A stretch of DNA of 64,000 bases from Atherix ibis (lineage: Eukaryota; Arthropoda; Insecta; Diptera; Athericidae), in NCBI GenBank assembly GCA_958298945.1, contig OY282610.1, forward strand, positions 27,106,167-27,170,166, written 5' to 3'. Positions within the stretch are counted from its first letter, which is position 1; each line of letters starts with the position of its first letter. A program made the translations under genes and the position numbers. Positions 22,736 through 34,775 of the stretch are shown here, piece after piece. The notes beneath the pieces were generated by a model, which did no database searches, was not told the DNA's origin, and was given only the letters and a program-made list of their open reading frames with translations.

Positions 22736-24972
22736 TAGACCCTTGCATGCGCCATTGCCCAGGTAAAAAACATACATGAAAGGACATCATCTTAGTACTA
22801 TTGATAGCATTTAAATAAGTGTAAGTGAGCAGAAATAGTGAATTATACTTAAAAGGTGTGTAAAATTATTTAATGAAGTTTACTTTTTTTTTGGCAGAAA
22901 CATTTGAAAAAAAATATAAAATAAAAATAATTAAAAACTAAAAATTTCAAGAAGGAACATAATTTTGCTAATCTGGAATAATTATTACACATAGGAAAAA
23001 ATATTCCTGTACATCAAAACCCATCCAGACTGATCTAAGTCGGCGTGGTTAACTAAGAAGCTAAAGTCGATTACTGTTCAACCCTTCAAACACTACTACG
23101 CCTTTGCCGCATCTAACTTTTTTGAAGGGGATAACGTTACTGCACAAAATAATATATAATTTTATTTTTTATATTACACCTCGTATGTAAAAATATTCAG
23201 AATTTTAAATTGAAGAAAATATTTAAAAAAAAAAAAAAATTCTCAACCAAAAATCATTACGATAAGAACTTAACTGATGAAAGGACATCAAATTGGAAAA
23301 TTTTAAATTGCAAAAAGAAGCACATTAACCGAAATAGTATAAAATATATGGACAGATTACCGGAAATTAATATAAGTTATTATTTTTAGTCAAAAAAAAA
23401 AAATATATTGAATTGTTCAGTATTATCGGTACGATTACGCGATATTATCACCAACCCCTAAAAAACTGTAATCTATCGTTGGGGAAAATTTTTTTAATTT
23501 GAATTTTTTTTCCGATTAAATAAAATTGTTCGTTGGACAATTTTCTCTATAATAACTTCTATTAAAATATTGAATATATTTATCATAAAAAAAAAAATTG
23601 TATTTGTCTAATAAAGGATTTCAGCTTTGCCAAACATCCACAAAGCTAATTATAGTATAAGTAAAAGTGAGTATTGTGCTTATATAAATAGTGTTGTTGT
23701 ACTTATTTTTATGATTAATTAATTTTTTTTTTTTCATTTTCTACGAAGGTAGGTACAGGTACTGGTTATTATTGTATTTTCTGAGTATGTACGAGTATAT
23801 TTCAACGATCAAATTAGATTATCATTTTGAAATCTGAAAGACGAATTTTTAATATCCGGACGTTATTCAGGACACAAAAAAGAATTAAATAAATAAAGGA
23901 GAATAATATATTAAATGGAATAAATCTATATAAATATGAATATATACTTAATATATATAAAAAAAATATATGGAGAAATATAGTAAAAGGATAATGACAA
24001 GAAAAAGGATAATGAGTGATAGGTAGAGTTGAACAGAATAAAAGCCAGAAGAGAAGGCAAAGACGTAGCAAATGTCCTTGTACTACATTCTGTACTGCAG
24101 TATATTTTGGTTAGAACGTGAAAATCATTAGGAATTTTCAGTTAAGGGTGATTGCCGTAGTGATACTGTACAATCTGTGCTGTTATAGAATGGTAGCCCG
24201 GTTTAGGGGTGGGCTTGTGAAATCGCAGCGCCTCAGTGTGTATATATGCCTTAGGGAATATATGCTGTGGTAAATGTACATTCACATTTACTATTTAGCA
24301 CTGTTATTACAACACCATAAATATCGATATTTTCGCCTACCTTACTTCTATGCCAACTATCCAACCTTCCAACTATCCAAATGGGCAAATGGGCAAATAG
24401 GCAAATAGGCATACAAGATTATCGCCATCACCCTTAATGCCTTTCTAGGTAGCCATTCCTGTTCATCCACCAATTTTCCACAATACTGTCAGTCCCCTAG
24501 AGCTTATTCTAGATGAAATAATAACGAATTAAAATAGTTTGGTTTTGTGAAAATGAAACTATTACTCGTATAGGATGCCAAAATTATTTTTCACTTCGAA
24601 TATACTATCCGTATATGAGTTTGGCTACCATGATTGAATCTGATTCATTGCATCTGCTTGTCTGCCCTGCCCTATCCAATCACTCATTGGCACTCACCCC
24701 TTTCATATAATATATATTTTAAATATATTTTATCTATTCTATAATATATTATATATTTTGTTTTTTTTTTGACCATAATTCGAGTATTTTCATAATTTCT
24801 ATTGCGTCATTTCACTGCTCTGAGCAATAATTTTTTTCTTTTTTCTTTTCTAAACTTTTAATAAAAACTATTTTTTTTATAGTTTCACTTTTTTTTTAGC
24901 ATACACGTTAATTTTTATTGAAAATACAATTTAGATAATAGAATTTACGATGAATTATTGAGCTAAATGAAA
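22736..24972. other. AT-rich non-coding DNA
   Basis: No gene supported. A short ATGGGCAAATGGGCAAATAG tandem stretch occurs near 24380-24410. The rest is low complexity with islands of moderate complexity (24100-24300, 24420-24540). Confidence 0.45.
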
Positions 24973-26745
24973 CTTAATAGGCTAAATCGTAGCTGGGTAT
25001 TTTGCCGACTAGTGGAGAGTAAAAGTTACACGAATACTTTTTTTTGTGTGCAAAAGCACAATCTCAAAAAAAATCAATGTTTTGTAAAAAATTTAAGTTT
25101 TTTTGAGACTTTCAAAAATTTTTTTTGGGACCTCAGTAAAATTTTCTCCAATCAGTTTTCTTAATTAACTCCAATGGAGTATTTTTAATCTGATTTAAAC
25201 TTATTAGGCTAAATCATAGCTGGGTATTTTGCCGACTAGTGGAGAGTAAAAGTTACACGAATACTTTTTTTTTACGAAAGTACAATCTCAAAAAAAAAAT
25301 CAATACTTTGTAAAAAATTTAAGATTTATGTTATTGAGACTTTTAAAAACCGTTTTTGGGGCCTCAGTAAAAATTTTTCCAATTAGTTTTCTTAATTTAC
25401 TCCGATTGAGTTCCTAATAAGAACAAAACTTATTAGGCTAAATCGTAGCTGGGTATTTTGCCGACTAGTGGAGAGTCAAAGTTACATGAACACTTTTTTT
25501 TTACAAAAGCACAATCTCAAAAAAAAATCAATATTTTGTAAAAAATTTAAGTTTTTTTGAGACTTTCAAAAATTTTTTTTGGGACCTCAGTAAAATTTTC
25601 TCCAATCAGTTTTCTTAATTAACTCCAATGGAGTATTTTTAATCTGATTTAAACTTATTAGGCTAAATCATAGCTGGGTATTTGGCCGACTAGTGGAGAG
25701 TAAAAGTTACACGAATACTTTTTTTTTACAAAAGCACAATCTTAAAAAAAAAATCAATATTTTGTAAAAAATTTAAGATTTTTTGAGACTTTCAAAAACT
25801 TTTTTTGGGACCTCAGTAAAATTTTCTCCAATCAGTTTTCTTAATTAACTCCAATGGAGTATTTTTAATCTGATTTAAACTTATTAGGCTAAATCATAGC
25901 TGGGTATTTTGCCGACTAGTGGAGAGTAAAAGTTACACGAATACTTTTTTTTGTGTGCAAAAGCACAATCTCAAAAAAAATCAATGTTTTGTAAAAAATT
26001 TAAGATTTATGTTATTGAGACTTTTAAAAACCGTTTTTGGGGCCTCAGTAAAAATTTTTCCAATTAGTTTTCTTAATTTACTCCGATTGAGTTCCTAATA
26101 AGAACAAAACTTATTAGGCTAAATCGTAGCTGGGTATTTTGCCGACTAGTGGAGAGTAAAAGTTACACGAATCCTTTTTTTTTACAAAAGCACAATCTCA
26201 AAAAAAATCAATATTTTGTAAAAAATTTTAGATTTTTTGAGACTTTTAAAAATCGTTTTTGGGGCCTCAGTAAAAACTTTTCCAATTAGTTTTCTTAATT
26301 AACTCCAATGAAATTATTAATCTGAACAAAACTTATTAGGCCAAATCGTAACTTGATTTTTTGCCGATAAGTTGTACGAATACTTTTTTTCCAAAGCAAA
26401 ATTAATTTTTTCTATCTCAAAAAAAAAACATATTTTAAAGCAAATATTTAAATTTTTTCAGACTTTCTAAAATTTCTTTGGAGCCTTAGTAAAATTTTTT
26501 TTAAAATTAGTTTTTTTCATTAACTTCAATTGAATAAAATTGAATAAAATTTATTACGCTTAATTGTAGGTGGGTATTTTACAGACTAGAAGATCATAAA
26601 AGTTACACAAATACTTTTTTTTTGCAAAAGCACAATCTCAAAAAATCCATTTTTTGCAGAAATTTTTAAATTTTTTGCGAATTTGAACAACTTTTTTTGA
26701 AGTCTAAGAAAATTATTTCCAAATAGTTTCCTTAATTTACCAAAA
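24973..26745. repeat. ~225-bp satellite array, about 8 units
   Basis: Units begin with CTTATTAGGCTAAAT near 24973, 25200, 25429, 25654, 25880, 26110 and 26332, with a diverged last one near 26551. Spacings are 227, 229, 225, 226, 230, 222 and about 219 bp. Shared features are TAGCTGGGTATTTTGCCGAC, AGTTACACGAATACTTTTTT and CCTCAGTAAAA. Two end types alternate (CCAATGGAGTATTTTT versus CCGATTGAGTTCCTAAT). The last two units are clearly more diverged, as expected at an array edge. No coding function is seen. Confidence 0.95.
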
Positions 26746-27354
26746 GTATAATCATCGGTCAAGGCATGTTAAACATTTTGATGGGTTTACCTTTTTAAAA
26801 AATTAAAAAAAGATAATTGGTACAATAAATAAAAAAATAAACTTTTTTTTTCAACAAAAAAAAAAATGCTTAAATTTAATGGTCTTTGATGAAAATTTGT
26901 TTGAAAATTTTCTCAAAAATATTTTGTAACCTTTCTGAGCTAATAGAGAGGAGTAAGAGTTATGTGACCTAATTTTTTTTTAATAAACATATTTTGATTA
27001 TTATTTTAGTTTTATAATTTTTTTGCGAATTTTTTTAAATTGTTAAAATTTAACGTGAAAAATTCGATAATCATTTTAATGTCTTTTTAGTATTTTTCCG
27101 ATTAAATTTAGGGAAATTTTTCTTAACCTAATTTATTAAAAAAAAATTACCTTTACTATTTTTTTTTCAATATTGATGAGATTTAAATTTTTCTTCTTTT
27201 AGTAAAATTTTTTGTGTTAAATTTGATTTATTTATGAAAAATTCCGTTCTTTACTGATTTAGGCGGAAATTTTTTTAAAAAATATTATATGTTTGTTGCA
27301 ACTTCAGATTTTAGATTTTCTATTAGGTTTGTTATTGATTTTCGAAAAACCTAC
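26746..27354. other. Diverged AT-rich flank of the satellite
   Basis: Possibly more decayed satellite units (phrases such as GAGTAAGAGTTATGTGACC near 26948 echo the unit), otherwise low-complexity sequence. Confidence 0.4.
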
Positions 27355-27613
27355 CGCTTATGTTGTATACTACGTTTGGTCTCGGTACGTCTTAGGGATG
27401 ATGGACCAACTCTTCCCATGAGCGGTTCCTGTGCAGAACCCCCAATAATACTTCTTGGCGGTGGGGTATTATGCGGTTTAACATCAAATTCAACTCCGGG
27501 TAGTTCTAGTGATGTTATTGGATGGATACGTGTCAACGATATGGTACTCTCCAATACAGCACTAAGCAATGGGGCACTTCTTAGGGATCTCAAACTACCA
27601 CGTCTAATTGGTT
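27355..27613 (-). CDS. Candidate internal exon of an unknown gene
   Basis: A 259-base high-complexity island inside AT-rich DNA, open for 86 codons on the minus strand. It is bounded by a possible acceptor (TTTAAAG, exon from 27613; the pyrimidine tract is weak) and a possible donor (CG then GTAGGT at 27354-27349). The peptide is basic and proline/serine rich, with RRGSLRSLRSAP near its start (RRGS resembles a kinase site), PHNTPPPRS in the middle and SSLRRTETKRS near its end. I do not recognise it. The plus strand is also open here (112 codons from 27289), so strand is not proven. The minus reading is preferred because its openness ends at a plausible donor. Confidence 0.35.
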
Positions 27614-28848
27614 CTTTAAACATTTAGCAAATTTTTTAACTAATCTTCTCCTTATTTTATAGAAATTATTTTAGATTTTTTCTAAAAAATTATTTTTAAC
27701 TAATTAATTGTGCATATTCAAAATTTTTTTTTAAAAATTCTTTTCTTTTAATTATTTAGGATAGTTTTAAATATTTCTTCTATACACTCTGCTGTTTTTC
27801 GAATCACATTCTTATTATTATTATTAATTTTAAAAGTTTTTTTTTTCTATTTGAATTAAATATTTTTAAAACTATTAGTTTCCATATTTTAATTTCCATT
27901 CAAGCAGTTATGGTATAATATTTTTGACCAAACAATTTTTTAAATCCAAGTTTTTTTTTAAAAGAACTTTAAAAAATATATTCTTCAAGAGTTTTAGTTA
28001 TTTTAAAATTAGTCTTTTTTAAACATGAATTGTTTTTTTCTATCAAAAGAAAATTAACAACAAATTTGTTAAAATTTTTTATCCAAGCTATTTTTTTTAT
28101 TTTTATTTTTGTTTTCCTCTACGTTTGAAATTTTTCCTTTCTTTAATTTTTAAGAAATTTTTGATAGTGACTTAAGGTAAACCGGAAATTTTTTTAATAA
28201 TATTTTATGTAATTTTTTTCTTTTGAAAAAAAAAAAAATATAAATTCATCAGAAATAAATAGTTTTAAAAGAAGTTTTTATTATTTATATTTATAAAATA
28301 TGACTTAATGAATTTTTTATTTAAATTGCAAAAAACGATTTTTATTGATAAAAATTTATTTAATTATAATTTTGCTTTGAGTAAAATTTTAATTTAAAAT
28401 TTGAAAAAAAAAGAAAATTCCTATTGATTTTCCCTGAAACGTTTCCTATTCGTAAAATTTTTCCATTTGTTTATTTATTTAAACTGTGACCAATACTTTC
28501 GTATAATTCCAGCAGTAATTTCAGTTTGATTTTCACTTATTTATTTAGTTACTTATTTAAGTATTTATTGATTCAATCACTCATTTATTTATTTTTATAT
28601 TTACTTGCTTTTCTCTGTACTTGTACTATGAATTTTGTAAATATTTAATTTAAATAGATAAAAAACTTTCAATTGAATCAATTAATATCAATTAAAATAT
28701 TGACACAGAAAAATTCGAACCGTTACTTGACCATATAAACTGTATTCAAAAAGTGTACTTTTACACATTTTTATATCAACACATTATCATTATCGTCATC
28801 GACTTCGTTATCATTATGGCTATCATCACCATTTATATTATCGCCACC

Positions 28849-28879
<31 letters not shown>

Positions 28880-29770
28880 CCTCATCATTATCATTGCATC
28901 ATCACATCCCTGATCAAGATCAAATCACCATCATCACCGCATGATGATGATTATCACCTGAAAAACACTTCCCAGCATTTCACTCGTCAACCGAACTGTA
29001 GGAACAGTAAAATTCGGATCACGTAACTTTTAGAGTTTTTACCAATCAATCAAATTAAAAAAGTCGAATTCAAATCAATTTGTCTTCGATAGTGCGTGAA
29101 ATTTGTTACAAGATTTACTATTTTTTATTGCCTGTAATTTTTTTTGCTTTAGTTTTTTTTTTTATAAAAAAAAGCTCCCCCTTTCCCGATTTTCAAACAC
29201 TACTCGTTCCATTTCCAGTAAACTTTTTTATTCAATTTAAAACCGATTTCATAACGATTTTATCCTTTCCCACCCTCTAGCATATCCAATTTGTTCATAA
29301 GAATGTGCTCAAACCGTATCAGTTTAGGTCTGACGATTTACTTTTTAATTTATTATTTTATTTTGTTATGTATTCTTTTATTATTTATATCCTTTTTGAT
29401 ATAATAGAAATTAGTTATTGTTAATAATTTTTTTTCTATTAAACATTTTGAAGTTGAAAAAAAATGCTTAACATTTTATTATGTAAAATTTCGAACTGAA
29501 TGCTTAACTTTAATTAAGTACAGATTAGTTAATTTTTTTAAAAAGTAAGCATTTTGCAAGCAGCTATACTAAAAATAAGAAAATTTTTAATCAGAAAAAG
29601 TAAAGCATTAAGCAATATTATAAAATTATTTTATTTTTCAAAAACACGAAATGTTTACAAATGTTAAAAAAAAAAATAAGTATCAGTAAAATGCGAATAA
29701 TTTTAATTTGAAGAAATTTCAATGAAAATGCATCAAAATGACTTTAAATTAATAAGAATAAAAAAAAATA
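27614..29770. other. AT-rich non-coding DNA
   Basis: No gene supported. It holds a trinucleotide tract at about 28785-28945 and otherwise A/T-rich sequence. Confidence 0.45.
28785..28945. repeat. ATC/CAT trinucleotide microsatellite
   Basis: Pure core of ATC repeats at about 28849-28879 with interrupted copies on both sides. The open frame here is a product of the repeat. Confidence 0.9.
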
Positions 29771-31180
29771 AAAAACTTTGTGTTAAATTATTACTGCAAA
29801 TGTTGCCGCAAAATTAGCCGAAAATTTTTGTCCAAAATTTGTACATAAAACTTTCAGGGAGAATTTTTGCTGAAAATTTTTATCGAAATTTTAACAAAAA
29901 TTTTACCAGAAATATTGTTAAATATTTCGGTCGAAATATTGCCGATAATATTCTTGAAAATTTGATCGAAAGTTTTATTGGTAATAACCGAAAGCATGCC
30001 AAAACTTTAAGCAACATTTTTTTCGGAAGTTTTTTATACAAAACTTTTATAAAAATTTTTGCTGAAAAGATTCACGGAAAAATTTTCAACATATTTTGCT
30101 CAAAATTTTAACGAAATTCAAAACTTTAATAAAAATATTTATTGAATATTCTTACCAAAAATTTTAACGCAAATGTTGCCGCAAATTTTGCCAATAATGT
30201 TGTCGAAAATAGAGACTGAAATTTTGCTAAAAACTTTATCAACAATTTTTCCAGAAATATAAATTATTACCGAAATTTTGCCATTAATGTCATTATAAAA
30301 TCTACCGCAAATTTTGCTGGAAATTTAACCGAACAGTTTTTCTGAAAATTTTCACATCACAAATTTTATCGAAAATTTACAGAAATTTTACGGAAAATTT
30401 TTACAATTCTCTGGCAGTTTAGACCAAATTTTATCTGAAAATTTTTTACTCAAAATTTTCGTAAAAATATTTACTGTAAATAAATGTTTTACCGATAATG
30501 TTGCCAAAAATTTTGCCGAATAACTCAAAAATTTGGCTGGAAATTTTGACGAAATTTTTACTTAAAACTGTGATGAAAATATTCATTAAAATTTTTGACC
30601 GAAATTTTACCGATAATGTGAATGAAAATTTTACCAATAATATTGCTGCAAATATGGATTGAAGCTTCGCTAAAAGCTTTGTAAAAAAAAATTCCAAAAA
30701 TATAAATTTTTACGGAAAGTTTGCTTATAATTTCGTCATAAAATGTGCCGGAAATTTTTCTTCTTGAAATTTAACCAAATAGTTTTTCTTAACGACTTTT
30801 ACACGACAAATTATACCGCAAATTTTGCTGAAAATTTTATCGACAAATTTTTCTGAAAATTTTTGCTTAAAAATTTGCCAGAAAATTTTTTTAGAAAATT
30901 GTTTATTAAATTTTGACGAAAATTTTTGCAAAAACTTTGCAAAATTTTTTTATTGAAAATGTCGAAAATGTTGACGGAAATTTTGTTAAAAATTTTGCCT
31001 TAATGTTTAGTAAAAATATTCTCCCAAAATAGTTGCCGAATTTTTAAAGATTTTGATGACCTTTTTTACCGATAATTTTTTGGAAAATTTTTGATGAAAA
31101 TTTATACTGCAAAAGCTTACTGATATGCATTGCCGATCTTTTATACTAAAAATTTCAACTGAAAAGCTTCTGAAAAATTT
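29770..31180. repeat. Degenerate short-period array (TTTTACCGAAAA-like)
   Basis: Some 1.4 kb made of irregular units of about 12-16 bases around AAATTTTGCCGAAAATTTTAC. Phrases of the form TTTTnCCGAAAA or TTTTGCTGAAAA recur throughout. The array also contains a larger diverged duplication: about 30170-30380 matches about 30613-30825 at an offset near 443 bp. Open frames inside it are composition artefacts. Confidence 0.8.
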
Positions 31181-31684
31181 TTTACTGAATCTTAAATAAC
31201 TTTTTTTTTAATGATCTCTAATTGAAGAGAAAAAGTTACAAAACCAAATAAATACGATAAATTATTATTAAAAAAAAATATGCACATTCAAGTAGGTAAA
31301 AGATGCATTTACAAAAATGTGAATATTAAAAAAAAATATTGAATTTTAAAATAAAAATGCAGTAAAAAATTCAAAAAAAAAAAAATTGTACATGCTTTAA
31401 AAGTTTTGATTATATTATAAAAATGTGTAAAAGAAAATTTTTAAAATAACAAGCATAAAAAATAGATGCTAATTTAAATGATATTTTATGCAAAGGGTAT
31501 TTGTGACGAAAAAAATATAAAATTTTCAGGAAGAAACGCATTAGTGAGAAGAAAAAATAAATTTTTTGACTGAACAAAATAATTGCGAGTATTTATATGT
31601 TTGTATATACCATATATGAATTTAAAATTTAGTAAAAAATTACAATTTTGCTTATCTCGATTGCTACAGGATGTCCTGTTTTGG
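31181..31684. other. AT-rich spacer
   Basis: Low-complexity sequence, nothing supported. Confidence 0.5.
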
Positions 31685-31836
31685 CTAGGATATAGTTGAA
31701 GTTGCAGCTACTGACGGACGCATAATCGCCATCTCAAATGGGCAACCACATGTGCTTTGTGCTGAGAAATGTACTGCTGACGAACGTAAAATTCTTCTCA
31801 GTCCAATCCATGGTGCTGCCTTTTCACTGTTCTCTT
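31685..31836 (-). CDS. Candidate 3'-terminal exon of an unknown gene
   Basis: On the minus strand a strong-looking splice acceptor (a pyrimidine tract of T and C, then CCACCATTACAG, ending at 31837) is followed by 49 open codons and a TAG at 31687-31685. The frame reads ENSEKAAPWIGLRR at its start and SVAATSTIS at its end. Composition is clearly less AT-rich than the surroundings. I do not recognise the peptide. The plus strand is also open across the same island, and a second acceptor-like site (GTTGCAG at about 31702) points that way, so orientation is uncertain. Confidence 0.3.
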
Positions 31837-33430
31837 CTGTAATGGTGGACAAGAGAAAAAAATCAATTCCACACTTTTCATTTTGCGTAAATTTATTTCA
31901 AAAGCAAAACACTGAATTTAAATAAAAATAATAATATTTACTTTGTAAACTGTACACATACATGAAATGATCTTCTTAAAGTTAAAAGTTGATGAGGTAC
32001 GAACACGGTTAAGAATGAAATTAAAAGGAAAAGAGTATTGCCAAGTCAACTTCTTACATGCGAATCTTCGAATTTAATTTCACTCCCTTAATATGACAGA
32101 AGAACTCGTAAACTTGTGCACCAATTTGTATAGTAACACATCAACTTATATTTTTGCACATTTCTGAATGTTGGCATAAAATATTGAATCAAATTTCCAA
32201 ATATTCTTTTTCGATTTTTTCCTTCCATTTTATTTTATAACTTATTGACTACAGAAATAAATACTCGTACTTACTCAACCCAATGCCCACATACACCATA
32301 CGATGAGAAAAAAAGGGGCTAGCAATAAAATTACACATTCCCTAGCCATACATCACCCTCTCTGTATCGATTTCGTTCCAAAAAAAAAAAAAAACTAAAA
32401 AATAAAAGCCGCCGAAAAAAATTACGATTGGACCAGAAATTTTGACCATTTATTACCACTCCCTAACCGCGTTTCCTTCATTCCATGCGATGCTCATTCC
32501 TAACTTATCCGGTAGAGGTTGTCATTCATCGCCAGACCCAACCCATTGGTGCCAGGCCAATTCATTCGGAGATGCGAGCCCTCATATTCTAGGATAAACT
32601 TTAATTCTATTCCCTCTACACGATGCTGGAAGCATTGCCAAAATTCCATTAAGCAATAAATTTTGGGAAACGGTGACACACCGTCGGAAATACACTAAAA
32701 TCCTCTTCGACTAATCAATATTTGCCGAATCAAAAAATTACTTCCCGAACTGGCCCTGGCCCCCTTTATCATGGTTTTTGGGGTCCAATTCATCTCTTCT
32801 TATCGACTCTAACTCAACCACACAATGTCGATAGTAGTCAATGTCGTACACGTTCGGTGACCAATTACTGAATCCAACCAATCTACCCACTAACCAACTA
32901 CTTAAAATGATAATTTCTCCTTGTCGTCATTTTTCTCTTTCTTATAAAATGTTCACCCTTAAACCTTTCAAATGTCTTATTTTGGGTAGTTTTCCATGAT
33001 ATTTTTGGAGAAATGGTTTTCTTTTTTTCTTTGGCATTTTCAATATTTTAAATAAATTTTTTCCATATGAAAATCATGAAAAATTAGTAAAGGTAAAATT
33101 AAGGGTGTGGGAAACTGTTTCGCTTTTTATAGAAATTGATTCCATAAAATTTATTTGCCTTCAGTATTTTTATATGAAAATCTCTACAATCCATACACGA
33201 TACGCATACCCATTTAGACACTTCCGCTTAGGTACCTTTCAGGGTTCATTCCTATTTCTGGCATTTATTTTTAATATCAAAAAATGCTAATCTTATAAAC
33301 CGAATAAGGATTAAGAAATGTCACATAACAAATACCGAAACATTCAAATTGAACACTACCTCCCTCACCATACCCACTTCTAACAAATTACATATGCTAA
33401 CAGAAACTAGCATTGAATTATCGAAATCGG
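31837..33430. other. Non-coding DNA of moderate complexity
   Basis: No open frame with known motifs. Sequence at 32280-32900 is clearly less AT-rich than its surroundings and not repetitive, but I see no gene structure in it. Confidence 0.4.
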
Positions 33431-33464
33431 TACATTTTGAGTAAAACATGTAACAAAAATTTAC

Positions 33465-34775
33465 AGCAACTTCTACTTTTACTGAAACTGATAGTTTTTA
33501 CTGCAACTGACAAATTTTTACTGACAAATCTTTATTGACAAACTTTTACTAATAAATTTTTACTGACAAAATTTTACTGACAAATTTTTACTGATAAATT
33601 TCTTACTGACAAATTTTTACTTGCAAATCTTTACTGATAAATTTTTACTGATAAATTTCTTACTGACAAATTTTTACTTGCAAATCTTTACTGATAAATT
33701 TTTACTGACAAATTTTTACTGACAAATTTTTTGTGACAAATTTTTACTGACAAAATTTTAGTGACAAATTTTTACTGACTAATTTTTATGGACAAATTTG
33801 TATTGACAAATTTTTATTGACAAACTTTTGCTAATAAATTTTTACTGACAAATTTTTACGAACAAATTTTTACTGACAAATTTTTACGAATAAATTTTTA
33901 CTGACTAATTTTTACGGCCAAATTTGTATTGACAAATTTTTACTGACAAATTTTTACTGACAAACTTTTGCTGATAAATTTTAACGGATAAATTTTTATT
34001 GACAAATATTTGCTGACAAAATTTTACTGGAAAATTTTTACTGACAAATTTCTTACTGACAAATTTTTACTTGCAAATCTTTACTGATCAATTTTTACTG
34101 ACAAATTTTTACTGACAAATTTTTTGTGACAAATTTTTACTGACAAAATTTTAGTGACAAATTTTTACTGACTAATTTTTATGGACAAATTTGTATTGAC
34201 AAGCTTTTGCTAATAAATTTTTACTGACAAATTTTTACTGAGAAATTTTTACTGAGAAATTTTTACTGACAAATTTTTACGAACAAATTTTTACTGACTA
34301 ATTTTTACGGGCAAATTTTTATTGACAAACTTTCGCTAATAAATTTTTACTGACAAATTTTTAGTGACAAATTTTTACAGACAAACTTTTGCGGATAAAT
34401 TTTTATTGACAAACATTTGCTGACAAAATTTTACTGACAAATTTTTACTGACAAATTTTTAATGACAAATTTTTAATGACAAATTTTTACTGATAAATTT
34501 CTTATTGGCAAATTTTTACTGAGAAATTTTTAATAACTAATTTTTACTGACAAATTTTCACTGAATAATTTTTACTAACAAGTTTTTACTGACAAACTTT
34601 TGCTAGTTAATTTCTGCTGACAAATTTTTACTGATAACTTTTTCCTGCAAATTTCTTACTGCCAAATTTTTACTGAAAATTTTTTATTGACATGGCAAAT
34701 TTTTACTGCCAAATTTTTACTGCCAAACTTTTATTGACAAATTTTTACTGACAAATTCTTACTGAAATTTTAGTA
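33465..34775. repeat. 14-bp minisatellite (TTTTTACTGACAAA)n
   Basis: Roughly 90 units of TTTTTACTGACAAA, with length changes in the T-run and point variants (ACTGATAAA, ACGAACAAA, ACTTGCAAA). A higher-order copy is visible: the variant string starting TACTGACAAATTTTTACTTG at 33661 recurs at 34054 (offset 393), and a shorter copy starts at 33604 (offset 57). The array fades near 34780. Confidence 0.95.
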
